Source of the DNA: Moorena sp. SIOASIH
GTDB lineage: Bacteria; Cyanobacteriota; Cyanobacteriia; Cyanobacteriales; Coleofasciculaceae
NCBI RefSeq assembly: GCF_010671925.1
Contig: NZ_JAAHIH010000003.1
Span: 806,001 to 870,000 of the forward strand
Length of the DNA stretch: 64,000 bases
Direction: 5' to 3'
Part shown: positions 38,101 to 46,780 of the stretch, in pieces
Layout: the number at the start of each line of letters is the position of its first letter
How positions within the stretch are numbered: position 1 is the stretch's first letter
The notes under the pieces: model-generated
Database searches by the model: none
What the model was told of the DNA's origin: nothing
What the model saw: the letters and a program-made list of their open reading frames with translations, nothing else
Program-made: the position numbers and the translations under genes

Positions 38101-38516
38101 GCCACAGCTCAGACACCGTAGTCAAGCGCCTACTAGCAATGCTTGAGGATAATTACTCTGATGTGCGTAGAACGGCAGCTGAAGCCTTGGTTAAATTGGG
38201 CCACAGCTCAGACACTGTAGTCAACGCTCTACTTGCACTGCTTCAGGATAATCACTCTGATGTGCGTCAGGATGCAGCCGATGCCTTAGGCAAATTGGGC
38301 AACAACTCAGAAACTGTAGTCAACGCCCTACTAGAACGCCTTCAAGATGAGCATTTTGGTGTGCGTAGCGACGCAGCCAGAGCCCTGGGCAAATTGGGCA
38401 AAATATCCAATCATATTCTCCCTACTGTAATTGAATGGATTGAACAACACCAGGATTCAGGCTATGTGGGCAGTGGTATTGATGTGCTGTGGGATTTAGT
38501 TGTAGATAGGGAGTAG
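35103..38516 (+). CDS. NACHT NTPase with C-terminal HEAT repeats
   Basis: A 1137-residue STAND-type protein. The N-terminal 200 residues are a helical effector-like region with no recognised enzyme. NACHT follows: Walker A GAPGSGKTT (248-256), Walker B LLDGLDEVA (332-340) and ITSRPAGYR near 368. The rest is a helical region and, from about residue 745, ten or more 33-residue HEAT/PBS-lyase-like repeats (ALLEDNDSGVRRRAADALGK type), near-identical also as 99-bp DNA units. This is the effector-NACHT-sensor layout of bacterial NLR-like proteins; an antiviral role is inference. The stop codon comes from a GGGAGTA array. Confidence 0.9.
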   Translation: MFEVLSLSAILEIPKIASSLLAAVKVGKGIAQFLNKSDLEKAIKAGAEAVDQWEKQFYIKEHLFYKIGPDGFKGSKNFLGNYFTHPEVLKELTKPLLNQGKPDCDFLVRLFQQQAETNNIKLNQKASLQDWIKTFVNAYFQQTATYLKFQVAKQDYCNQLANWFNDVKFAGMAVAGQEVEKSEKLAQIFVMPDVVEEVSTARDLELERLTEESGEKSERALLEKRTGRKFLANQLLSQNQSRRVVILGAPGSGKTTLMSYFAVMLAQGKPKVRLDDDTDWLPILIRIRDLARHPDKSLIDYARMFAEKTMAVKPLPEGFFDHWLSDGRALILLDGLDEVAEDAKRYDVVRRINSFLGQFDRNRAIITSRPAGYRRDFFRTEDFPHYQIEPFDDQKISTFIDNWYNSRFQDQAEAERRKQTLRKALDDNDRIKLLARNPLLLTIIALIHRYQAVLPKERHKLYDKAVETLLTSWDANKELSSDKRLTHLGLDDLRRLMESLAYWIHSQENVENNDSGTLIDRDELIDQLKQQIKAMKEVKLHEAEKEAKRFVELIRDRTGLLNEQGQDCYGFVHKTFQEYLCAEEIDYQADNDGDFEIVLNQIREHLHDSHWREVLLLLIAQQQPKKAARAIKAVLTNKSDYEQWLHRDLLFAGNCLAENQKNLRGADRGLVQDILERLVKLEVSGETRLGDNIRNQVDQIIFSFNETDFQAQVLELLKEQSDLIDDERLLEYRAELGEKDQVIEIYLERLKDNDSFVGYMVANALGELGNSSETVVNPLLALLEDNDSGVRRRAADALGKLGNTSDTVVKALLELLKDNDSGMRITAARALGELGNRLETVVKALLALLEDNHSFVSITAAEALLKLGDNSDILVNRLLALLEDNDKDVCITVGDVLGEFGNNSKTLVNGLLALLEHHDSDVRRTAADALVKLGNSSETLVKSLLALLEHNHDTVRMRAADALGELGHSSDTVVNALLAGLEDNDPDVRMRAADALGELGHSSDTVVKRLLAMLEDNYSDVRRTAAEALVKLGHSSDTVVNALLALLQDNHSDVRQDAADALGKLGNNSETVVNALLERLQDEHFGVRSDAARALGKLGKISNHILPTVIEWIEQHQDSGYVGSGIDVLWDLVVDRE

Positions 38517-38530
38517 GGAGTAGGGAGCAG
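38508..38530. repeat. GGGAGTA units overlapping the NACHT stop
   Basis: GATAGGGAGTAGGGAGTAGG: the TAG stop at 38514-38516 lies inside the first heptamer. Confidence 0.9.
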
Positions 38531-38542
38531 GTAAAGAGAAGG

Positions 38543-38713
38543 TTTTGTGATCGCATCGATTGTAAACAAGACAGGATAAGCTTTTGCGATCGCGCTCTTG
38601 TAGACTAGACACAGGATCGGGTTTTGCGATCGCATCGATTGTGACTAGAAACTCCATAGGCTTTTGCGATCGCTCTCGATTCTAGACAAGACAGGATAAG
38701 CTTTTGCGATCGC
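38543..38713. repeat. 40-bp tandem repeat built on HIP1
   Basis: TTTTGYGATCGC begins at 38543, 38582, 38622, 38662 and 38702, a 39-40 bp period, with related CATCGATTGTAAAC / AAGACAGGATAAGC fillers. Four of the five units contain the HIP1 octamer GCGATCGC; the first has GTGATCGC. Confidence 0.92.
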
Positions 38714-38728
38714 ATTCCAAATCCCATC

Positions 38729-39436
38729 TCATCGAGAAATAGAGCGAGTATTACAATAGTTCCGGTAGCCTCTAATATAATCGTTAACCATATCAATTGC
38801 TTGAGGGCGCATGTTTCGTTGACGGGGAAAGTCCTTTAATACCGAAAAAACATTCTGGTAAACCGCACACCAATTCCCAATCCCTGCCCGTAATGACTGT
38901 TGTGCCCGAACCAGGCTACGGATGAAAGCAATAGAGAAATCCTCAGGATCCTTCACAACTGCTGCATCTAATAATAATAGAGCATTAGCTCGCTGAACCT
39001 GCCCCAGACTACTGCTTGATCTAGAGCGATTGGCTACTGCAACAGCACTCTCCAAAGTAGGGTCATCCATGGCTAGTAAATACCCTAGCGCTAGTGCTTC
39101 GGCTGCCGTTAACATCTCAAGGGTAATCGCTGATGGCTGCTGACTACGGCTGCGAGCAATATACTCAAGATACTGATTAGCCCTCTGGCTTGGCTCAACA
39201 GAAAACCCAAGTTGGTTGATAATCGCTGCTCGCACATCATGGGTAATCTTAGGATTGCTTAGGTTTTGGAAAACCTTATCATTAAGTCCATAAACCGAGG
39301 CATATGTAATTATATCAACATCTTTATATGCCTTAGCAAAAGGAGTACTAGTTAAGGGACTATCCGCCAAGGCTACCGGAGCAGCTGTAACTATACAACC
39401 TACCACAATAGGTGTCAGTAATGGTGTGATTTTCAT
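38729..39436 (-). CDS. Secreted hypothetical protein
   Basis: 235 residues with an N-terminal signal peptide (LLTPIVVGCIVTAAPVALA, cleavage near 24) and an all-helical mature part. Two cysteine pairs are possible (NWCAVY, RNYCN). No family recognised. It converges on the NACHT gene and starts downstream of a heptamer array. Confidence 0.7.
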   Translation of the reverse strand: MKITPLLTPIVVGCIVTAAPVALADSPLTSTPFAKAYKDVDIITYASVYGLNDKVFQNLSNPKITHDVRAAIINQLGFSVEPSQRANQYLEYIARSRSQQPSAITLEMLTAAEALALGYLLAMDDPTLESAVAVANRSRSSSSLGQVQRANALLLLDAAVVKDPEDFSIAFIRSLVRAQQSLRAGIGNWCAVYQNVFSVLKDFPRQRNMRPQAIDMVNDYIRGYRNYCNTRSISR

Positions 39437-39478
39437 TATAGCACTTTTTAAGTATATGAGGTAATTTTGTCTTGGGTT

Positions 39479-39532
39479 TTAGGGAGTAGGGAGTAGGGAG
39501 TAGGGAGTAGGGAGTAGGGAGTAGGGAGTAGG
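39479..39532. repeat. GGGAGTA heptamer array
   Basis: About seven units upstream of the secreted-protein gene (5' side), one of the few arrays not placed 3' of a gene. Confidence 0.95.
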
Positions 39533-39663
39533 ATTTTTTGAGTTTTTATTGTGGGCAAAAACAGTTTAATTGGGATTATTATAAATAATATTACTTTGTC
39601 TACCATACTTTAATTCCGATTTATCATAACACCAAAAAATATTATGATATCTTGAATTGACTA

Positions 39664-39748
39664 ATGTTCCCTGTTCCCTGTTCCCTGTTCCCTGTTCCCT
39701 GTTCCCTACTCCCTGCTCCCTGTTCCCTGTTCCCTGTTCCCTGTTCCC
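39664..39748. repeat. CCCTGTT heptamer array
   Basis: About twelve units, with CCCTACT and CCCTGCT variants, ending 15 bp from the stop of the minus-strand lipoprotein gene. Confidence 0.96.
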
Positions 39749-39763
39749 TTTGCTATAATATTT

Positions 39764-40237
39764 CTAATCCATTGGTACTTCAAAATTATCAATAGTCAAA
39801 GTTCTTTCATCATCCGCTATCTGTGCTCTGAAGTCCATATCAATTTTAGTTGGATAACCTAAGGTAGGGTCGTAGGTAACATCAAGGTTATAATAATCCT
39901 GATCAATAGCCTTTTGGACAACATCGAAAAGCTTCGAGACCGAATCATAGTTGTCAAAATACTTCCGATTAACTGGTTTGCCGCTATCAGTAGCAACAAT
40001 GGAAGTCGTTTCACCATTACGGATTTCTACAAATACTGGCTTAGTGACGTCACCAATACAATAGCAACTTACCTGCAATCTATACCGGTAGTTATCTAGC
40101 TTTTGAGTTTCCCAACGTTTCTGGTTTTCCTGCAATTGCTGCTCAGGGGAAGCATTACTAGCACAAGCGGAAAGTGGCACAATCATCACCAGTAATCCTA
40201 ACCAACAATAGCGATAGAGTCTGGAGTGTAGCGTCAT
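39764..40237 (-). CDS. DUF6174-like lipoprotein
   Basis: 157 residues from ATG 40237; the longer frame to 40345 adds a non-signal N-terminus and was rejected. The signal ends in the lipobox LSAC near residue 19. The mature part (KLDNYRYRLQVSCYC, VFVEIRNGETTSI, TYDPTLGYPTKIDMDF) matches what I know as DUF6174. Function unknown. Confidence 0.8.
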   Translation of the reverse strand: MTLHSRLYRYCWLGLLVMIVPLSACASNASPEQQLQENQKRWETQKLDNYRYRLQVSCYCIGDVTKPVFVEIRNGETTSIVATDSGKPVNRKYFDNYDSVSKLFDVVQKAIDQDYYNLDVTYDPTLGYPTKIDMDFRAQIADDERTLTIDNFEVPMD

Positions 40238-40382
40238 AGTGTTCGAGTCACCGAGTCGAGTGACCAATGATAATTCGGGATGCTTGACGAATCCGCTAGT
40301 GATTTTGTTGCCATTCTCGGTAGGGGGGCGGAGGCAAAAACTCATTGACTCTCGTTATCTGACCCTTGATGCTATAGTCAGA

Positions 40383-41741
40383 TTAATGCTTTCTGGTCTT
40401 GTAGCTATCATAACTATCCAGCCCACTAACAAAGGGCATCGCTCCATATCGACCTTTGAGGTAGCCTTTCTGTAGGGATTCATCCTCACGAATTTTAAAA
40501 TCTAGTAAGGAATAGAGCTTAGTGCTATTGTTACTATCTTTCTGCATCAACCATACCTGGTCTTGATTAAATATCTCTCGATCTAGGAAAGTCGTATCGT
40601 GGGTAGTAACAATCAATTGAGCATTATTTTGATTAGCTGCTTTGTCATTAAATTCCTTGATTAAATAGGTTGACAATTCTGAATTTAAGCTGCGGTCTAG
40701 TTCATCAATAATTAAAATTTCTCCATTATCTAAAGCATCTATCCAATACCCTCCCATTTCAAATAATCGTTGGGTACCATCAGACTCATCCTCTAAGTCA
40801 AAGGCTATTGTTTGGTCAGAGTCATTCATTTTATATAGCGCTAACACCTGAGGATAAGTTATAACTGATTCTAATTCTGATGAGTTATCATTAATCCTAT
40901 TTTTGTCGATAGTTTTAATTATTTTATTAATATTATTTTTTAAATCTTCTTGAATTTCATCAGGCACTTTTTTGACATAACCATCAATAGTTTGCTGTTC
41001 AATATCAAGAGTTGATATACCTATATCAGCTCCTTTAATCAACTTAAAAATTTTTTCCAAGAAATTTTTATCTTTTGCACACTTTAAAGCAGTAAATTTA
41101 TATAAATAGTCTAAACTTGCTGGGATTAATTTTAACTTATATCTAAACCATGTAAATATTTTTCCTAACTGAATATGGTTATTTTGTGCGGCATGAGATA
41201 GAAATAAAGAATTGGGGCGAACAAAACCCTTAATACGTTCCTTTTCGCCTTTCAGCCCTGGCCCAAAATACCAATCATAATCCTGTTCTTCTGAACAATA
41301 GTTACGCTCAAACCAAGTTTGAGCACGTCCTTTGGGATACGCGATTAGCCACTCTTCGTACACCCGCTCTTGGTCTAAGGAAAATCCGTATTGGTAGCGA
41401 ATATTATCCTCAATGAAAATAATTTCAAAACAGCTCGGCTTGTTCTGGCAGTCAGCATTTAACCGAAATGGTTCGATATTCCATCTACTGCCAAGCTGCA
41501 TGCCAGTGGCTGACTCTAGCACAATCTGACGCATGGTCTGGATTGCACGCACCAGATTGCTCTTCCCGGAAGCATTAGGACCGTAGACCACAGCGCTGGT
41601 GAGTAGGCGCAGAGACTTGACATTAGGCATGGGGAAACTATTGCTATTCTGGCCAGTTTTTTTCTTAGATGCCACCATGCTCAAGGTCTGGCGCTCCTTA
41701 AATGAGCGATAATTTTCTACGCTAAACTCAACTAGCATCAC
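40383..41741 (-). CDS. AAA family ATPase, AAA15/RloA (AbiLii-like) type
   Basis: 452 residues. Motifs: FSVENYRSFKERQTLSM at the start, Walker A VYGPNASGKSNL near 54, Walker B ILIIDELDRSLNSELS near 335, switch HDTTFLD and the C-terminal LKGRYGAMPFVSG, all typical of AAA15 ATPases. These often pair with RloB in phage-defence loci (Abi, PARIS-like). The downstream gene here is an unrelated lipoprotein, so the ATPase appears solitary. Confidence 0.9.
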   Translation of the reverse strand: MMLVEFSVENYRSFKERQTLSMVASKKKTGQNSNSFPMPNVKSLRLLTSAVVYGPNASGKSNLVRAIQTMRQIVLESATGMQLGSRWNIEPFRLNADCQNKPSCFEIIFIEDNIRYQYGFSLDQERVYEEWLIAYPKGRAQTWFERNYCSEEQDYDWYFGPGLKGEKERIKGFVRPNSLFLSHAAQNNHIQLGKIFTWFRYKLKLIPASLDYLYKFTALKCAKDKNFLEKIFKLIKGADIGISTLDIEQQTIDGYVKKVPDEIQEDLKNNINKIIKTIDKNRINDNSSELESVITYPQVLALYKMNDSDQTIAFDLEDESDGTQRLFEMGGYWIDALDNGEILIIDELDRSLNSELSTYLIKEFNDKAANQNNAQLIVTTHDTTFLDREIFNQDQVWLMQKDSNNSTKLYSLLDFKIREDESLQKGYLKGRYGAMPFVSGLDSYDSYKTRKH

Positions 41742-41842
41742 TAGGGTCTCCCATGGTTACTTCGGGATTATCCATCAATCTTATATTATTGTATACAATT
41801 ATAAAAGTATGATTGATTTGATTATAAAAAGCTAGTTAGTAG

Positions 41843-42024
41843 GTAAGCTATCAGCTATCAGCTATCAGCTATCAGCTATCAGCATATGTTTATATGGGCT
41901 TTTACCCAGACTTTCAATTGGATAAAATCTCAAACTATTAAATTCTCCCGTTCGAGTAGCGTGGCCATAAGGAAAACAGGTTTATTTTAAGCTGACGGCT
42001 GACCGCTGACTGCTGAATGCTTAC
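41843..42024. mobile_element. Composite heptamer-arm element, copy 3
   Basis: It starts GTAAGCTATCAGC with five CTATCAG units and carries TTCGAGTAGCGTGGCC in the core. The right arm is GACGGCTGACCGCTGACTGC, ending GCTGAATGCTTAC at 42024. No clear flanking duplication. Confidence 0.8.
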
Positions 42025-42058
42025 GTAATACGAATTGCAGCTGATTACCTGATTACCT

Positions 42059-42769
42059 CTAAAAAGGAAGATCATCATCCATTCCTATTCTCAGTTTATT
42101 CCCTGATTTGTTAGATAATTCAATAACACCCGCTATCAACTTCCAACAAGGGTCACCATCTTTGTTCCAATCGTCAGGTCGCCAAGGCATACTCAGACTA
42201 ACCGTAACCAAACAATGATTTTGCGGTCGATACCCTAACTCTAAATGCCTCACAAATACGGGGTCAGTAATCGTAGCAGTCAATTCTTGTCCAAAATCTG
42301 TTACCAGTGAACCTTCCCATTTTTCTACACCCTCACGTCTGATACCAATAGGTTGAACCAAGAACTCCACAGCTTTCACTAGTTGTAGTGTACATCGTTG
42401 CTCTACTGGTAATGACTGCAAGAAACTCACCGTTACATAGCGCTGATTATTATGGAGAATGTATTTTTCCCTGCTACAAAACTTATTAAGATATCCAGCA
42501 GGAACTTGTCCTACTCGTCGCCATTGTCCTGGTAATACCAAAAGATTTTCACACTCAAAGCCAAAGTCTGGTCCAGTTTTAGCCAAAGGAATATCTAAAA
42601 TATCCAGTAAAGTTGGTTCCCTTCCGGCAATCTGACGCATTGGTTTCGGAATGCGACCATCCGGTAAATCAGATACAGGACGAATCCATTGACGTTTAAG
42701 GGAATTAATTCCCGCGATACATCTCTCGCCACGCTTCCAGGAGTTAGCTAAGCAAATAATCTGAGTCAT
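42059..42769 (-). CDS. Dual OB-domain protein
   Basis: 236 residues from ATG 42769 (an ATG 18 bp upstream is less likely). It begins TQIICLANSWKRGERCIAG and carries WIRPVSDLPDGRI and a C-terminal VTVSLSMPWRP. The pattern matches proteins annotated as dual OB-containing. It is third in a same-strand series with two DUF488 genes, now separated by repeat arrays. Nucleic-acid binding is likely from the fold name only. Confidence 0.75.
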   Translation of the reverse strand: MTQIICLANSWKRGERCIAGINSLKRQWIRPVSDLPDGRIPKPMRQIAGREPTLLDILDIPLAKTGPDFGFECENLLVLPGQWRRVGQVPAGYLNKFCSREKYILHNNQRYVTVSFLQSLPVEQRCTLQLVKAVEFLVQPIGIRREGVEKWEGSLVTDFGQELTATITDPVFVRHLELGYRPQNHCLVTVSLSMPWRPDDWNKDGDPCWKLIAGVIELSNKSGNKLRIGMDDDLPF

Positions 42770-42804
42770 GGTGCTATCTAATCCCAAGTAAGGTTAGTTT
42801 AGAC

Positions 42805-43129
<325 letters not shown>

Positions 43130-43171
43130 TGATGCTTTTCTATGGTCTTAGCAAAGCGGATTTGGGATAAA

Positions 43172-43618
43172 TCATAGGTGAACTATTTTTATAGTTCCCA
43201 ATTTTTGACTCAGATATTCTGCTACTAAACGGCGATGACAGTTATGGGGAGTAGGTTCACTACACAGCAGACAGCTACCATCTAATAAATCTGGTGATAC
43301 CGTCTTTTCGATTTCACGGTCTGTAATTAATTGTAAGAACTGTTTTTCGTAGGTTTCCCAATCACCATTATTTTTTTTATAGGTATCTAGGATATCCTTG
43401 GTCGGAGCCAATTCTAGATGATGTATATAGTCAATATTCCCAATTTGCTGCAAAAAGTATTCAAAATCTTTGTTTTTAGTGAAACCAGCTAATTGAGATT
43501 TATTATTGAGTCTGGTATCGATAACTCGCCTTACTCCAGCATTAATCAGAAGCTCAAAGAACTGTTGAGCACTCTTTTTAGTAAACCCAATCGTAAATAA
43601 ATTAATAGTTTTATTCAT
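43172..43618 (-). CDS. DUF488 family protein (short)
   Basis: 148 residues. DUF488 signature: LFTIGFTKKSAQQFFELL, VIDTRLNN, and the C-terminal CSEPTPHNCHRRLVAEYL with the conserved C-x-E and CHR. Function is unknown; the family has a putative nucleotide- or DNA-related active site. It is paralogous to the next gene. Confidence 0.9.
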   Translation of the reverse strand: MNKTINLFTIGFTKKSAQQFFELLINAGVRRVIDTRLNNKSQLAGFTKNKDFEYFLQQIGNIDYIHHLELAPTKDILDTYKKNNGDWETYEKQFLQLITDREIEKTVSPDLLDGSCLLCSEPTPHNCHRRLVAEYLSQKLGTIKIVHL

Positions 43619-43662
43619 AGTCAGGATATTGATAGCAATCCTAAATCAATTGTGATAATTTT

Positions 43663-43762
43663 TGTTCCCTACTCCCTACTCCCTACTCCCTACTCCCTAC
43701 TCCCTACTCCCCACTCCCTACTCCCTACTCCCTACTCCCTACTCCCTACTCCCTACTCCCTT
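43663..43762. repeat. CCCTACT heptamer array between DUF488 genes
   Basis: About 14 units (reverse complement of GGGAGTA). It overlaps the last codons and stop of the upstream DUF488 gene. Confidence 0.97.
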
Positions 43763-44431
43763 TGCTAGATAAGCAATAGTATCCCCCTGCCTATGATAAA
43801 CTTCCTTAAGTCTATCCTCCCGAGAGCAATTCTCCCAGTTATCCATAGATGTCGGGTCATCAAATAGGGAAAGTTGCTTCGGTTGTTTGATTTGGGAATC
43901 ACTTAACCCATGAGAGCTTAGTAGCCTTTCTTCTAAATCCTGATGGGACTCTAAGCTGCCATCATTGAGAATATGATTAATCTCTAACCCCGATTTAACT
44001 AAATGTTGGCAGACTAAAATTGTCCGATGGCAAGTGATCGGGTCTTTTTCAGCACACATTAAGGCAATTTGGTACGTTTCAGCCCCTTGAATTACCCGTT
44101 TAAGACCCGCTGAAAACAGGTCAGTGGCGGCAATTTTTTCATATAAGGCTTTACCACCAACATAACAACTGAGATCAGCCGGTCTTGCCCCCAACTCCTT
44201 ACCCAGAAACACATAGCGAATTCCTGCCGACAATAGTTCAGCCTTGAGAGGGGTTTGACAAAAATGAGGTAAGTAACGGCTGTAAGGATGCGATCGCACA
44301 TCAGCCACCGCCGTAATTCCGTGCTGCTCCAGTAAAGCAATAAAATCCTCAATACTGAGATTAGAATGACCAATAGTGAATAATTTCCCAGTATTACTAC
44401 CAGTATTACTAATTGTACTAATCATTTTCAA
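43739..44431 (-). CDS. DUF488 domain protein (long)
   Basis: 230 residues. LFTIGHSNLSIEDFIALLEQ, VADVRSHPYSRYLPHFCQTP, FLGKELGARP and LMCAEKDPITCHRTIL give a clear DUF488 match. First gene of the DUF488-DUF488-dual-OB series. The C-terminal GVGSRE and TAG stop are encoded by the heptamer array, so the native end was replaced. Confidence 0.92.
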   Translation of the reverse strand: MKMISTISNTGSNTGKLFTIGHSNLSIEDFIALLEQHGITAVADVRSHPYSRYLPHFCQTPLKAELLSAGIRYVFLGKELGARPADLSCYVGGKALYEKIAATDLFSAGLKRVIQGAETYQIALMCAEKDPITCHRTILVCQHLVKSGLEINHILNDGSLESHQDLEERLLSSHGLSDSQIKQPKQLSLFDDPTSMDNWENCSREDRLKEVYHRQGDTIAYLAKGVGSRE

Positions 44432-44657
44432 AAACCTCCCTTAGATCAAGTCCGGTTGAATACCCATAATAAAAGTGTATCGAAGGCAGAGGACAGAAGG
44501 CAGAAGCAATGGAGTAAGCTTTAAAGAAAAAAGCTGAAGCAGCAGGGTTATCCTTTAAAGTCGTCCCGGGAATAACAAAGTTGTATTACACCCTGGGCGG
44601 CTTGTAGTATTTTGTGTAGGATTAAAGCGAGTGTTACTTGAAAAGGAATCCTCCACT

Positions 44658-45110
44658 GTGTTGATCATTAGACAATATAAAGATAGTGACTTAAATGATG
44701 TCATGTCTTCATGGGAAAATGCATCAAAGATAGCTCATCCATTTTTAACAGAAGAATTTTTAGAACTAGAACGTTACAACATTCCGAATGTGTATTTACC
44801 CAATGCTGATACCTGGGTAGCTGAGAAGGACGGACAAGTCATTGGTTTTATAGCTCTAATTGGTTCGGAAGTTGGAGCAATATTTGTACAGCCATGTTTT
44901 CAGGGCGCGGGAGTAGGCTGGGCACTCATGAATAAAGCCCAAGAACTTCATGGCAATCTTGAAGTCGAAGTATTCAAGGACAATCCGATTGGTCGTAAGT
45001 TTTATTCAAGTTATGGCTTTGAGTATTTAGACGAAAAGCATCACGAGCCAACGGGAAAACAAGTACTTCGCTTGAAGTTTACGAAAGAGGAACCTTTGGC
45101 ACAGCATTGA
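44658..45110 (+). CDS. GNAT family N-acetyltransferase
   Basis: About 150 residues from GTG 44658 (GTG 44631 adds 9 residues). IRQYKDSDLNDVMSSW, GFIALIGSEVGAIFVQP and the acetyl-CoA loop FQGAGVGWALM followed by NPIGRKFYSSYGFEY are typical of YjaB-like GNAT proteins. Substrate unknown. A short repeat containing TTGAATACCCATAAT lies upstream near 44457. Confidence 0.9.
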   Translation: MLIIRQYKDSDLNDVMSSWENASKIAHPFLTEEFLELERYNIPNVYLPNADTWVAEKDGQVIGFIALIGSEVGAIFVQPCFQGAGVGWALMNKAQELHGNLEVEVFKDNPIGRKFYSSYGFEYLDEKHHEPTGKQVLRLKFTKEEPLAQH

Positions 45111-45170
45111 ACTTAGGTACACAGGATTTTTTACCACTTCTCGGGTGCATCTCATTTTTGCTGTTTGACA

Positions 45171-45250
45171 CAGTGGTGCGTTACGGGGCGGGTCCTCCAA
45201 ACCCTGGCTACGAGGCGGAAAATGAGGCCCCCCTAACGCACCCTACGCAG
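45171..45250. repeat. GGTGCGTTACGGGG dispersed repeat, copy 2
   Basis: GTGGTGCGTTACGGGGCGGG ... CCCCTAACGCACCCTACGCA, with inverted-repeat ends (TGCGTTA / TAACGCA). Followed by ATCTCCCC units (45316-45345). Confidence 0.88.
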
Positions 45251-45388
45251 CTGTTTCATTAATCGGAACAAATTGTCAGGTTAATAGGCGTGAAAGGGAG
45301 GTGGGGTGGGCACTATCTCCCCATCTCCCCATCTCCCCATCTCCCTAGCGAAGGTCGAATTGCTATAGTTGGTTAGGTCAAATTAAAG

Positions 45389-46441
45389 TTAATTAGGTTG
45401 AGGATTAGGCGATTCCACTGGCATAAATGGAGTAACGTCAACTATCACTTTAAACGGTTTACCTAGCTTAATATTAACCGAATCCTCAAACCGCTTCACC
45501 TGTTCCGGTGTAATCAGTTCTGTTGAACGGATATCCATTTCGATAGAAGGAGGATTAGCTTTCCGATTGATCGTCCAAGTAGAAACTTCTATACCTGGTT
45601 TGTTAAACAATGGACTCTTATTAATCAATTCCTGAACTGGCTCCTCAACTCTTCCTTGCTCAAGCACGTCCCAAAAGGTAAGTCCTAGGGGCACCACTAA
45701 TACAGCAATCAGCACTAACGAGAATCCCCAGTTTAAAGACCGGCTCAGTTCAGTACTTTGAGCATACCCGCTAAAGAAATAGACGATCATGCAAGCTAGG
45801 TTAATCCCAATCAGGTTAGTAATATAGAGGAGAAATGCTCCCTGACTATAGGCCCATTCTCCCTGGGATAGGGTTAACCCAACCACACAAAGGGGAGGCA
45901 TGAGGGCTACTGCAATCGCTGTCCCTGGTACCGCATCTTCTAAAGACGGACGAATTTTAGAGAAACCACTAATTCCCCCGGCCACGATCGCAACCAGTAA
46001 ATCAATCAGATTGGGTTGAGTTCTTGCTAAAACTTGGGATCCAAATTCAGGGAATCCGATAACTGTACCAACCAACCAAGAACAACTTATACCGAGTACG
46101 GTGCCTACAGCAATAGAAACAAAACTACTCCGTAACAGTTGCCAATCTCCTTCCAAGGTAGCAAAGGACAATCCTCTTAAGGGCAACATCAGAGGAGCAA
46201 TAATCATCGCTCCAATAATCACCGCAGCACTGTTGAGCACTAGTCCAAAGGTGGCAATTAAACAAGAGCTAATGATTAAGACTAAGAAATTGAGGGTAAG
46301 TTCTGATTCCTCAACCAGAGAATTCCTTACCATCATAATTGGAATTGCCTTTAAGCCAAAGTTCCTGAAAAGATTCAAGGTTTTGGAGACTCTAGTTTTA
46401 GTCTTTTGATTCTTTTGATTCTTTTGGTTTTCCTTTTCCAT
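45389..46441 (-). CDS. DUF389 / TIGR00341 family membrane protein
   Basis: 350 residues with about six TM segments (from residue 47). LNSAAVIIGAMIIAPLMLPL near 70 and PGTAIAVALMPPLCVVGL near 170 are the family's signature repeats. The hydrophilic tail (VSTWTINRKANPP) follows. Function unknown. Upstream region has AT-rich promoter-like sequence and the element at 46601. Confidence 0.9.
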   Translation of the reverse strand: MEKENQKNQKNQKTKTRVSKTLNLFRNFGLKAIPIMMVRNSLVEESELTLNFLVLIISSCLIATFGLVLNSAAVIIGAMIIAPLMLPLRGLSFATLEGDWQLLRSSFVSIAVGTVLGISCSWLVGTVIGFPEFGSQVLARTQPNLIDLLVAIVAGGISGFSKIRPSLEDAVPGTAIAVALMPPLCVVGLTLSQGEWAYSQGAFLLYITNLIGINLACMIVYFFSGYAQSTELSRSLNWGFSLVLIAVLVVPLGLTFWDVLEQGRVEEPVQELINKSPLFNKPGIEVSTWTINRKANPPSIEMDIRSTELITPEQVKRFEDSVNIKLGKPFKVIVDVTPFMPVESPNPQPN

Positions 46442-46600
46442 AGATAATAAACGATGCTCCCGACTATTGAGCTTAATTATCTTTTACCAACAAGTATTGA
46501 CAATTGACCCTAATGTCAGATATAATCACCGACTTCACAATCTGACTGGTAGATCGGATAATCATTAGGGAACCTTACTGCTCCTACCAGTCACTGCTAT

Positions 46601-46780
46601 GTAAGCATATGCGCTACGCGCAGGCTACGCCAACAGTGGTCAGCCGTCAGTGGTCAGCCGTCAGTCTATGCGCTACGCACACGCTACGCGAACAGTTTTC
46701 AGCTTATTTTATTCAAAACCTGATAGCTGATAGCTGATAGCTGATAGCTGACCGCTGACCGCTGATACCTGAATACTTAC
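46601..46780. mobile_element. Composite heptamer-arm element, copy 5, with 8-bp target duplication
   Basis: It starts GTAAGCATATGCGC and ends CTGAATACTTAC. It contains CAGCCGTCAGTGGT units, two GCTACGCG repeats, TTTTATTCAAAAC and GATAGCT/GACCGCT units. It is flanked by identical ACTGCTAT at 46593-46600 and 46781-46788, a perfect 8-bp direct repeat. Confidence 0.9.

Noticed and set aside
40238..40345. Longer N-terminus of the DUF6174 lipoprotein
   Set aside because: The signal peptide and lipobox fit the internal ATG at 40237.
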